NCBI RefSeq assembly: GCF_965661665.1 | Contig: NZ_CBFIEO010000008.1 | Coordinates: forward strand, 51,961-115,960 | Reading direction: 5' to 3' | Source of the DNA: Cognatiyoonia sp965661665 | GTDB taxonomy: Bacteria; Pseudomonadota; Alphaproteobacteria; Rhodobacterales; Rhodobacteraceae | DNA: 64,000 nucleotides | Shown: piece after piece, positions 55,086 to 63,293 of the stretch | Layout: every line of letters begins with the position of its first letter | How positions within the stretch are numbered: position 1 is the first letter of the stretch | Position numbers and translations under genes: made by a program | The notes under the pieces: generated by a model | Database searches by the model: none | Seen by the model: only the letters and a program-made list of their open reading frames with translations | What the model was told of the DNA's origin: nothing

Positions 55086-56609
55086 ATGACGGCTTTGGAT
55101 CAAGTAGAGGTCAAGGACGGCGTTGATCAGGAAACGGTTGATGCCGTTGCCGAACTGTCCGGAACTTATAAATACGGCTGGGAAACTGAGATCGAGATGG
55201 AATACGCCCCGAAAGGCGTGTCTCCCGATATCGTGAAGCTCATCTCTTCCAAAAATGACGAACCGCAATGGATGACGGATTGGCGTCTTCAAGCTTTCGA
55301 GCGTTGGGAGAAAATGGAAGAGCCGACATGGGCGATGGTGGATTATCCAGAGATCGATTTCCAAGACATCTATTATTATGCGCGTCCAAAGAGCATGGAA
55401 GAAAAGCCGAAGTCTTTGGACGAGGTCGATCCAAAGCTCTTGGCGACCTACGAAAAGCTCGGCATCCCGCTGAAAGAGCAGATGATCCTTGCCGGTGTCG
55501 AAGGTGCGGAGGATGCGCCCGCCGAAGGTCGCAAGGTTGCTGTGGACGCAGTCTTTGACTCCGTCTCCGTTGGCACGACATTCCAGAAAGAGCTTGAAAA
55601 AGCAGGTGTCATCTTCTGCTCTATCTCCGAGGCGATCGAGAAGCATCCTGAGCTCGTGAAGAAATACCTAGGCACCGTCGTGCCGCCGTCTGACAACTTC
55701 TATGCAACGCTCAACAGCGCGGTCTTCTCTGACGGCTCGTTTGTATACGTGCCGCCCGGTGTGCGTTGCCCGATGGAACTCTCAACCTATTTCCGCATCA
55801 ATGCCGAAAATACGGGTCAGTTCGAACGCACCCTGATTATTGCCGACAAAGGCTCTTATGTCTCTTATCTCGAAGGATGCACCGCACCTAAGCGCGACAC
55901 CGCGCAGCTACACGCGGCTGTCGTTGAAATCATTGTCGAAGAAGATGCAGAAGTGAAATACTCCACCGTTCAGAACTGGTTCCCCGGTGATGAGAACGGG
56001 AACGGCGGCATCTACAACTTTGTCACAAAGCGTGCCGATTGCCGCGGTGATCGGTCCAAGGTGATGTGGACGCAGGTTGAAACCGGCTCTGCCGTGACGT
56101 GGAAATACCCAAGCTGCATTTTGCGCGGGGATGACAGCCAAGGTGAGTTCTACTCAATCGCCATCGCTAACAATTACCAGCAGGCCGACACTGGCACGAA
56201 GATGGTGCATTTGGGCAAAAACACCAAGTCGCGCATCGTGTCTAAAGGCATCAGCGCGGGCAAGGCACAGAACACATACCGCGGGCTTGTGTCGATGCAT
56301 CCGAAAGCCAAGGACAGCCGGAATTATACGCAATGTGACTCTCTGCTGATCGGCGACAAATGCGGGGCGCATACGGTGCCATATATCGAGGTGAAGAATA
56401 ACTCCTCCCGCGTGGAGCATGAGGCGACAACGTCCAAAGTGGACGACGATCAGCTGTTCTACTGCCGCTCGCGCGGTATGGACGAGGAAGAGGCCGTCGC
56501 TTTGGTCGTCAACGGCTTCTGCAAGGATGTCTTGCAGGCGCTGCCGATGGAGTTTGCGATGGAAGCGCAGGCTTTGGTCGCTATTTCGCTTGAAGGGTCA
56601 GTTGGGTGA
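55086..56609 (+). CDS. sufB: Fe-S assembly scaffold SufB
   Basis: Core of the SufBCD scaffold complex. Length 507 residues. Family blocks are YKYGWETEIEMEYAPKG, VPPGVRCPMELSTYFRIN, SYVSYLEGCTAPKRDTAQLHAAVVE (functional Cys) and VEHEATTSKVDDDQLFYCRSRG. Confidence 0.96.
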   Translation: MTALDQVEVKDGVDQETVDAVAELSGTYKYGWETEIEMEYAPKGVSPDIVKLISSKNDEPQWMTDWRLQAFERWEKMEEPTWAMVDYPEIDFQDIYYYARPKSMEEKPKSLDEVDPKLLATYEKLGIPLKEQMILAGVEGAEDAPAEGRKVAVDAVFDSVSVGTTFQKELEKAGVIFCSISEAIEKHPELVKKYLGTVVPPSDNFYATLNSAVFSDGSFVYVPPGVRCPMELSTYFRINAENTGQFERTLIIADKGSYVSYLEGCTAPKRDTAQLHAAVVEIIVEEDAEVKYSTVQNWFPGDENGNGGIYNFVTKRADCRGDRSKVMWTQVETGSAVTWKYPSCILRGDDSQGEFYSIAIANNYQQADTGTKMVHLGKNTKSRIVSKGISAGKAQNTYRGLVSMHPKAKDSRNYTQCDSLLIGDKCGAHTVPYIEVKNNSSRVEHEATTSKVDDDQLFYCRSRGMDEEEAVALVVNGFCKDVLQALPMEFAMEAQALVAISLEGSVG

Positions 56610-56744
56610 TCCAAAACTTGCAAATCATGTCAAATATTGGCCTTGAATCCACTCATTTTGGACGAACACTGGCCCTTACTCGGTCCAAGTGTCGCCCGAA
56701 TGACTGGCTATTTCAGGTCATGATTAGTGATGTGATGTGTGAAA

Positions 56745-57269
56745 ATGACCCAACAGCTCGACCAGTACAACGCGCGTGTGAAGCGGATCAACAATCCGCG
56801 CAACAACAGCTTCAAATACCCGGAAACCGGGATGGTTATTCCGAAAAGAGTGTCGCGTCAGCTTATCCGAACAAACAACCGTATTCGTCCGCAAAAAGCG
56901 GGCATGATGGGGTTGTTGATGTCACTGAGCCTTGGCGCGCTGTGCCTCATCGGTGCACGCTACGTGCGGATCGAGGTTGCGGGTATATCCGAACTCGACA
57001 GCGGTCCGTCATTCATCCTTGCGATGTACACAGGGCTGGCGCTGATGGCGGCCTTCGTGATCGGCGGCGTGATCATGCACAAATCCCTGCGCCACATTGC
57101 AGCGCAATTGGCGGGCGTCGCAGTCTTGGCCGTGGGCATGCACAACATCGTTTGGATGGTGCTGGAGCAGGTCGCGCAAGTCTTCAGCAGCGACTATATC
57201 GGTCAGGTCCAGCAGTTGACCGTCCCGATGTCGATCTACGTAAACGGCGGAGCGGTCTACCAACTCTAA
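56745..57269 (+). CDS. Unknown membrane protein inside suf operon
   Basis: 174 residues from ATG 56745 (a GTG at 56739 is an alternative). A basic N-terminal region (RVKRINNPRNNSFKYPETGM and SRQLIRTNNRIRPQKAG) precedes three membrane segments (MGLLMSLSLGALCLIGARY; LAMYTGLALMAAFVIGGVIM; LAGVAVLAVGMHNIVWMV). No family recognised. Co-directional between sufB and sufC, so probably co-expressed. Confidence 0.7.
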   Translation: MTQQLDQYNARVKRINNPRNNSFKYPETGMVIPKRVSRQLIRTNNRIRPQKAGMMGLLMSLSLGALCLIGARYVRIEVAGISELDSGPSFILAMYTGLALMAAFVIGGVIMHKSLRHIAAQLAGVAVLAVGMHNIVWMVLEQVAQVFSSDYIGQVQQLTVPMSIYVNGGAVYQL

Positions 57270-57380
57270 GCCTAATAGAAATTTCAGCGACAATTGCGTC
57301 GGCGCCTGGTGCGCACGGCGCCTTTCGCGTTTGGAACACAACAATCGTGACTGCCCTTGATGGGCAAGAAGGACTTCAAA

Positions 57381-58136
57381 ATGCTTCAAATCAAACAGTT
57401 ATGCGTCGACCTTGAAAAAGAGGAAAAGACGATCCTGAAGGGTGTTGATCTGACGATCGCGCCGGGAGAGATTCACGCTATCATGGGGCCGAACGGCTCT
57501 GGAAAGTCCACGCTGTCTTATGTTTTGTCTGGCAAGGACGGGTACGAAGTCGCGGGGGGCAAAGCGCTGCTTGATGGCGAAGACCTGTTGGAGATGGAGC
57601 CGGAAGAGCGTGCTGCGGCGGGTCTCTTCCTTGCATTTCAATATCCCGTTGAGATCCCCGGTGTTGGCAACATGACGTTCCTCCGCACCGCTGTGAATGC
57701 TCAGCGCAAAGCACGCGGGGAGGAAGAGTTGAGCGCGGGTGATTTCCTCAAAGAAGTCCGTGCCAAAGCCAAAACGCTAAAAATCGACGCCGACATGTTG
57801 AAGCGTCCGGTGAACGTCGGCTTCTCTGGCGGTGAAAAGAAGCGCAATGAAATCCTACAAATGGCGATGCTTGAGCCCAAGATGTGTGTTTTGGACGAAA
57901 CCGACTCTGGCCTTGATGTGGACGCGATGAAACTTGTGTCCGAAGGTGTGAACGCCCTGCGCTCAGAAGGACGGTCCTTCTTGGTCATCACGCATTATCA
58001 GCGCCTGCTCGATCACATCAAACCGGATTTCGTGCACATCATGGCTGACGGCAAGATCGTCAAAACTGGCGGTCCTGAATTGGCCCTTGAGGTCGAAAAT
58101 AACGGCTATGGTGACATCCTGTCGGAGGTTGCGTGA
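57381..58136 (+). CDS. sufC: Fe-S assembly ATPase SufC
   Basis: ABC-type ATPase that drives SufBCD. Length 251 residues from ATG 57381 after AAGGA. Walker A is GPNGSGKST, the signature is FSGGEKKRNEI and Walker B is CVLDETDSGLD, with the Suf-specific Thr-Asp. Its TGA overlaps the sufD ATG. Confidence 0.96.
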   Translation: MLQIKQLCVDLEKEEKTILKGVDLTIAPGEIHAIMGPNGSGKSTLSYVLSGKDGYEVAGGKALLDGEDLLEMEPEERAAAGLFLAFQYPVEIPGVGNMTFLRTAVNAQRKARGEEELSAGDFLKEVRAKAKTLKIDADMLKRPVNVGFSGGEKKRNEILQMAMLEPKMCVLDETDSGLDVDAMKLVSEGVNALRSEGRSFLVITHYQRLLDHIKPDFVHIMADGKIVKTGGPELALEVENNGYGDILSEVA

Positions 58137-59413
58137 TGGTATTGGCACATGCAAAGGCGGACCTCACAGACGCGCGTCTTAACTGTCTTACCGTGCCGAA
58201 CGGGGCAAGCTGGGCAACTGAGGCACGCTCCGCAGCTGTGGCGCGTGTGCGGGCTATGGGTCTGCCGACACGTCGGGATGAGTATTGGAAGTATACGAAC
58301 CCTGCGGCTTTGACGTCTGTTGATGCCGCAACGGTGAACGACGCAGCCGATGCCGAGGCGGTCTTTGGTGCGACGGACGCGCTTCGAATTGTTTTCGTGG
58401 ATGGCGCGTTTGACGCGGATGCATCGGATGCACCGGCTGCTGACGGGATGGAAATTGAAACACTTGGGTCTGCTTTGACAGCGGACATTCATTGGGCGCG
58501 GGACGTTTTTGGCGCGCTCGAGTCCAAAGGTCAGACGCCTGTTGATCGGCCGCTCGCGGCGCTAAACATAGCCTCAGCCACAGAAGGCATGGTGATCCGT
58601 GCGACGGGCAAGGTCTCAAAGCCCGTTCTTATTGAATACCGGCAAACAACCGGTGTCGCGGACGCGATGATTCATCACGTCGTCAAGATCGATGCAGATG
58701 CAGATCTTACTGTTCTTGAAACAGGTACTGCGGGGGCCCGGGTGAACACGGTCTTGGAGGTTGACGTGGCTGATAGTGCCGCCTTCCACCATGTCCGCAC
58801 CCAAGGCCGCGACCACGATCGCGCGGTCACAACGCATTGTTTTGCGCGGGTTGCATCGGAGGCGACATTCAAATCCTTCACGCTCACCGCAAATGGCACA
58901 CTGACCCGTAATGAATGTGTCATTGATATCGTCGGTGACAACGCTGTAGCCCATGTGGCCGGTGCCTGTGTTGGCGATGGTCGCGACTTTCACCATGACG
59001 ATACTGTCTTCATCACCCATGACGCGGTGAATTGCGAAAGCCGACAGGTGTTCAAAAAGGTGCTGCGCAACGGCGCAACGGGTGTCTTCCAAGGCAAGAT
59101 CCTTGTGAAAGAAGGTGCGCAAAAAACAGATGGCTACCAAATCAGCCAATCGCTCCTTTTGGAAGATGACAGTCAGTTCCTCGCCAAGCCAGAGCTTGAA
59201 ATTTACGCGGATGATGTGGCGTGTTCGCACGGCTCCACTTCTGGTGCGATTGATGAGATGGCGTTGTTCTATCTGCGATCTCGCGGTGTGCGGCATGCCG
59301 ATGCGATCAGCTTGCTGACGCTCGCGTTTTTGGCGGAAGCCTTGGAGGAGATCGAGGATGAAGGTCTGTCTGAGGCAATCCGCGACCGTCTCGAAATCTG
59401 GTTGGCGTGTTAA
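58136..59413 (+). CDS. sufD: Fe-S assembly scaffold SufD
   Basis: SufB paralog in the scaffold complex. Length 425 residues. It has DEYWKYTNPAAL near the start, the beta-helix core and CSHGSTSGAIDEMALFYLRSRG, the C-terminal family signature. Start ATG 58136 overlaps the sufC stop. Confidence 0.95.
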   Translation: MVLAHAKADLTDARLNCLTVPNGASWATEARSAAVARVRAMGLPTRRDEYWKYTNPAALTSVDAATVNDAADAEAVFGATDALRIVFVDGAFDADASDAPAADGMEIETLGSALTADIHWARDVFGALESKGQTPVDRPLAALNIASATEGMVIRATGKVSKPVLIEYRQTTGVADAMIHHVVKIDADADLTVLETGTAGARVNTVLEVDVADSAAFHHVRTQGRDHDRAVTTHCFARVASEATFKSFTLTANGTLTRNECVIDIVGDNAVAHVAGACVGDGRDFHHDDTVFITHDAVNCESRQVFKKVLRNGATGVFQGKILVKEGAQKTDGYQISQSLLLEDDSQFLAKPELEIYADDVACSHGSTSGAIDEMALFYLRSRGVRHADAISLLTLAFLAEALEEIEDEGLSEAIRDRLEIWLAC

Positions 59414-59418
59414 GCCGG

Positions 59419-59901
59419 ATGTCGGTGAGCACTGACATTGCACGGTCTTGGATCCGTCCGCGCACAGTGATGCGGGAATTACTGCGGCATGGCGTGCGCG
59501 AAGACCGCGCGATTGCCTACATTATGGTGGCCTGCTTTGTCGTGTTCATCTCCCGCCTTCCGGGCATTCAGTATGAGGTGATCCAAGGGCAGGGTGAGTT
59601 CCAGCGGGATGCATCCTATGCGTTTTTCGGGTTAATGATGTTTGCACCGCTCTTGATGTATTCGATCGCGGCCGTCCTCCATATCCTTGCCAAGATTTTC
59701 GGTAGTGGTGGTACGTTCTATACCGCGCGGCTGGCCTTCTTTTGGGTCTTCTTGGCATCGACGCCTGCCTTGCTGCTCTATGGTTTGACTGTGGGCTTGA
59801 TTGGTCCAGGTGTTGAAGCCAATCTAGTTGGTGCCATCTGGTTGGCCGGTTTCATTTGGATGTTGGTGCCATCCCTTTGGGAGGCTGAGAAGCGGACATG
59901 A
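59419..59901 (+). CDS. YIP1 family membrane protein (first copy)
   Basis: 160 residues with four membrane segments (AYIMVACFVVFISRLPGI; FGLMMFAPLLMYSIAAVLHIL; LAFFWVFLASTPALLLYGL; AIWLAGFIWMLVPSL). It resembles the YIP1 fold seen in roseobacter suf clusters. Function unknown. Overlaps the second copy by 4 bp (ATGA). Confidence 0.78.
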   Translation: MSVSTDIARSWIRPRTVMRELLRHGVREDRAIAYIMVACFVVFISRLPGIQYEVIQGQGEFQRDASYAFFGLMMFAPLLMYSIAAVLHILAKIFGSGGTFYTARLAFFWVFLASTPALLLYGLTVGLIGPGVEANLVGAIWLAGFIWMLVPSLWEAEKRT

Positions 59902-60485
59902 ACGCGGATTTCGCAACTGTTTACAACATGATGCTGCGGTCCTTCTCCGAACCCAGAGATGTGGCGGAAGAACTGACCTCCCGTCGTCTAGACCGAGGCA
60001 CCCTCTGGTCGATCATGGCGCTTGTGGTTGTCGTGTCGGCCTTGGTCGTCACCGTAAGCAGTCTTGTGTCACCACCCTCGCCTGAGCTTGCCCCGCTGAT
60101 GGGCATACCGTTTCTGGCCGCTCTCGTGATTGGCACAAGCCAAGTGGTGCTGGTGTTTGTCCTATATTTCACTGGGCGCATGATGGGCGGCACGGGCCAT
60201 TTTCCCGAGACGATCATGCTGATCGCATGGCACCAAGGCATGACCGTGTTTCTTCAAATCATCACGCTGGCCATCTCTATCGTGTCGCCGTTGTTTGGTG
60301 GTCTCATCAGCCTTTTCGGGGCATTTTACTTGTTCTACGTGCTGCTCCAATTCATTGACGTACTGCACGATTTCAAAAGCCTTGCCAAAGCCTTCGGCAC
60401 ATTCGCCTTTTGTGTAGTTGGGATCGGCCTCGGACTTGCGGTGATGTTATCTTTGATTGGCGTTTCTGCCGCGACGGTGAGCTGA
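59898..60485 (+). CDS. YIP1 family membrane protein (second copy)
   Basis: 195 residues with about five helices. YNMMLRSFSEPRDVAEELTSRRLDRGTLW precedes the first helix; FPETIMLIAWHQGMTVFLQIITLAISIV is the YIP1-like central block. Likely partners the preceding protein. Ends 2 bp before sufS. Confidence 0.82.
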   Translation: MNADFATVYNMMLRSFSEPRDVAEELTSRRLDRGTLWSIMALVVVVSALVVTVSSLVSPPSPELAPLMGIPFLAALVIGTSQVVLVFVLYFTGRMMGGTGHFPETIMLIAWHQGMTVFLQIITLAISIVSPLFGGLISLFGAFYLFYVLLQFIDVLHDFKSLAKAFGTFAFCVVGIGLGLAVMLSLIGVSAATVS

Positions 60486-60487
60486 CC

Positions 60488-61708
60488 ATGTTTGATGTTG
60501 ATAAAATCCGCGCCGACTTTCCGATCCTGGCGCGTGAGGTGAATGGCAAACCGCTTGTTTATCTCGACAATGGGGCCTCCGCTCAAAAGCCGCAGGCGGT
60601 GATTGACGCGGTGACGAAGGGCTACGCGGAAGAATACGCCAACGTGCATCGCGGGCTTCATTATCTGTCCAACCTTGCTACCGACAAATATGAGTCCGTG
60701 CGGGGCAAGATCGCGCGGTTCCTGAATGCGGCTTCCGAGGATAGCATCATCTTCAATTCTGGCACTACCGAGGGCATCAACATGGTGGCCTATGGTTGGG
60801 CGATGCCACGTTTTCAGGCGGGTGATGAGATTGTCTTGTCGATTATGGAGCATCACGCCAATATCGTGCCGTGGCATTTACTGCGGGAACGTATAGGCGT
60901 GGTCTTGAAGTGGGTCGATGTCGACACCCGTGGTGATCTGGAACCCCAAGCTGTGATTGATGCGATTGGCCCCAAGACGAAATTGGTTGCGGTCACGCAT
61001 ATGTCCAATGTGTTGGGCACAGTGGTCGATATCAAAACCATCACCACGGGCGCACATGCCAAGGGCGTACCCGTGCTTGTCGATGGATCGCAAGCGGCTG
61101 TGCACATGCCGGTCGATGTTCAGGACTTGGACTGTGATTTCTATGCTATCACGGGGCACAAGCTTTATGGTCCGTCGGGGTCGGGCGCGATCTACGTCGC
61201 ACCAGATCGGATGGCGGAAATGCAGCCCTTCCTTGGCGGCGGTGATATGATCCGCGACGTCCGCCGTGATGGAGTTGACTACAACGACGCACCGATGAAG
61301 TTTGAAGCAGGGACGCCTGGGATCGTCCAAACGATTGGGCTTGGCGTGGCGCTCGATTACATGATGGACATTGGACTGGACAATATCGCCGCGCATGAAG
61401 CGAAACTGCGGGACTATGCAGTTGAGAAATTCGCGGGGCTGAATTGGCTTCAGGTGCAGGGCACATCAGACACAAAAGGCGCTATCTTTTCCCTGTCCTT
61501 GGACGGTGCTGCCCATGCGCATGACATCTCCACCGTGCTCGACAAACGCGGTGTCGCGGTGCGGGCAGGGTCACATTGCGCGATGCCATTGATGGATCAC
61601 ATGGGGGTTCCCGCGACATGTCGCGCGTCATTTGCGATATACAACACTATCGATGAAGTGGATGTGCTGATTGACGCGCTTGAACTTTGCCACGAGCTTT
61701 TCTCTTAA
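60488..61708 (+). CDS. sufS: Cysteine desulfurase SufS
   Basis: Group II cysteine desulfurase of the Suf pathway. Length 406 residues from ATG 60488. The N-terminus is LVYLDNGASAQKPQAV, the PLP Lys is in AITGHKLYGPSGSGAIYV, and the persulfide Cys in VPATCRASFAIYNT. RAGSHCAMPLMD is also characteristic. No sufE, sufU, sufA or sufT gene follows; a tRNA gene comes next. Confidence 0.96.
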   Translation: MFDVDKIRADFPILAREVNGKPLVYLDNGASAQKPQAVIDAVTKGYAEEYANVHRGLHYLSNLATDKYESVRGKIARFLNAASEDSIIFNSGTTEGINMVAYGWAMPRFQAGDEIVLSIMEHHANIVPWHLLRERIGVVLKWVDVDTRGDLEPQAVIDAIGPKTKLVAVTHMSNVLGTVVDIKTITTGAHAKGVPVLVDGSQAAVHMPVDVQDLDCDFYAITGHKLYGPSGSGAIYVAPDRMAEMQPFLGGGDMIRDVRRDGVDYNDAPMKFEAGTPGIVQTIGLGVALDYMMDIGLDNIAAHEAKLRDYAVEKFAGLNWLQVQGTSDTKGAIFSLSLDGAAHAHDISTVLDKRGVAVRAGSHCAMPLMDHMGVPATCRASFAIYNTIDEVDVLIDALELCHELFS

Positions 61709-61749
61709 CCCATTGCGGGGGGCGTTCGGCCAAGTTATAGCAATCGCAA

Positions 61750-61826
<77 letters not shown>

Positions 61827-61882
61827 AAATAATTCCGTAATGAATTGTAATTAAAAGAAAAAATAATACATTTGTGGATTGC

Positions 61883-61901
61883 GGATACAGGTTTGGATAC
61901 A
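61883..61901. repeat. Direct repeat GGATACA x2 after tRNA-Arg
   Basis: Two copies of GGATACA (61883-61889 and 61895-61901) separated by GGTTT, 57 bp after the tRNA, in an AT-rich stretch. They may be leftover integration-arm sites; no integrase gene is seen. The rest of 61827-62060 shows no gene. Confidence 0.3.
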
Positions 61902-62069
61902 CTTTTTGTTTTCTTGCCTTGGTGGCTATAGCTTAAATCCAGTCAGGCCATAGTCGATCAAAATCTGGATGCGCCACCGGTTGTGTTGCTTATCGCCTAA
62001 AACTCATCGGGATTTCCAGCTGTCCACATGCCGATACTGCAATTTGCGGGACAAAATTATCCTAGTTGG

Positions 62070-62280
62070 TGGACCACTTTCAGGCGGCTATGCCGCTGTG
62101 ATCCTCCCCCACTGAAGTGGTCAGCCCTTATAGTAAGGAAACGGAGGATCAAATATGGAAATCAAGCGCCACAAGCATTTGAACAAGACTATGCTGTATT
62201 TCGATACCAACGGAAGCAAGAAGCAGGCATCTGTCGAACTCCTGAAATAATTCTGGAAAAAAAGTCTCAACGCGATACTT
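62070..62280 (+). mobile_element. Degraded IS3-like insertion sequence end
   Basis: GACCACTTTCAG (62072-62083) and CTGAAGTGGTC (62112-62122) form an inverted repeat around a GCGGC-TAT-GCCGC hairpin. GGAGG at 62143-62147 then precedes ATG 62155 with MEIKRHKH. After one frame change the sequence reads FEQDYAVFRYQRKQEAGICR, reminiscent of IS3-family OrfA (RKQEAG...CR). No transposase beyond that. A short relic, assignment tentative. Confidence 0.4.
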
Positions 62281-62300
62281 TTTCAGAAAGGAGATACAAT

Positions 62301-63218
62301 ATGTTCAGATATACAATTTTAGTAGTCGCAGCGATTTTGGCGCTCAACAGCCAATCCTTTGCGCATGAAGCGCCAATACGTGTTGTAGTATTGGGTGAAG
62401 ATAGCGACCGAAATGCAGTCAGTCGGTCAAGCGAAATCTACACACGAGTTGTTGCTGAGCTTCAGCAGTCGCTTATCCGCGAAAACATTACAGTGATCGA
62501 TGAGGATATGATTGCTGTTAGGTTGGGGTTTTCGTACAATACCGACCGGACAAAACAAGAGTTGATCCAGACCTTATCAATCGCGAATGAAACGACAGAC
62601 GCGACAGTAAGAAGTCGACTTGGTGTCATCTTCGCAATTTTTCCAAATATTCAAGAAATGTCTATGACCCGTAAATTGACTGTCCGTGTTCGTGGTCAGA
62701 TTTACGATCTGAAATCTTTAAGAGCTTTGTCTTCCTTTGAAGTTTCTGCTCCTGAAACGGTGACCCTCCCTAAGGACGCAAGCATGTGTAATGATATGTG
62801 TGTTGTTGAAAAAGCTGGAGAAGTGTCTCGCGAGTTGGCACGTGAGCTTGGTGCTGTGCTGTCTCAGAAGCTTCATATTGTTGTTGAAGACGGCGCTTAC
62901 GCTGGTGACATTACTGGCTCAGCATCAGGTGGTATTGCTGCAGGCGATGGTGTTTTAGAGAGCGTTTATACTCTTGAATTCAACTTGATGAAAAACTCAG
63001 ATGTTTTGCGCACAGTGCGAGCGTTGGAAGCAAGCGTTGTTCGCGAGATAGAACTAATTAAGTCGAACAACACACAGCGGATTTACTCCGTCACAACAAA
63101 TAAGGATCTGGGTGATCTAGAGGAGCGTATCATGATGCTCCTGCTTGACCTTGGCGTTGACATTGACCGTCTGCGCTTCAGCTCTTTTGGAACAGGCCTT
63201 TCAATCGAAGCGCTCTGA
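62301..63218 (+). CDS. Secreted protein of unknown function
   Basis: A 305-residue protein. AAAGGAGATACAAT gives a strong ribosome site before ATG 62301. The signal peptide is FRYTILVVAAILALNSQSFA. The mature part starts HEAPIRVVVLGEDSDRNAV and includes SSEIYTRVVAELQQSLIRENITVIDEDM, resembling the nucleotide-binding-like strand-helix pattern of CsgG/FlgO-type envelope proteins. Two Cys lie close together (MCNDMCVV). A later Asp/Leu-rich region (DLEERIMMLLLDLGVDIDRL) ends the protein. Periplasmic; function not recognised. Confidence 0.75.
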   Translation: MFRYTILVVAAILALNSQSFAHEAPIRVVVLGEDSDRNAVSRSSEIYTRVVAELQQSLIRENITVIDEDMIAVRLGFSYNTDRTKQELIQTLSIANETTDATVRSRLGVIFAIFPNIQEMSMTRKLTVRVRGQIYDLKSLRALSSFEVSAPETVTLPKDASMCNDMCVVEKAGEVSRELARELGAVLSQKLHIVVEDGAYAGDITGSASGGIAAGDGVLESVYTLEFNLMKNSDVLRTVRALEASVVREIELIKSNNTQRIYSVTTNKDLGDLEERIMMLLLDLGVDIDRLRFSSFGTGLSIEAL

Positions 63219-63291
63219 TGAATAACAAGTTTTTGGGAGTAAGTGTTTTGGGGGCGTTGTTATGACCGACGAGCTGAAGACAATCCGTTGA
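63218..63291 (+). other. Two overlapping mini reading frames
   Basis: The ATG at 63218 overlaps the stop of the preceding gene and encodes MNNKFLGVSVLGALL (15 residues, signal-peptide-like). Its TGA overlaps ATG 63262, which encodes MTDELKTIR. Its TGA at 63289 lies 2 bp before the next start. They may be a truncated secreted gene or a coupling relay. Confidence 0.35.
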
Positions 63292-63293
63292 GA

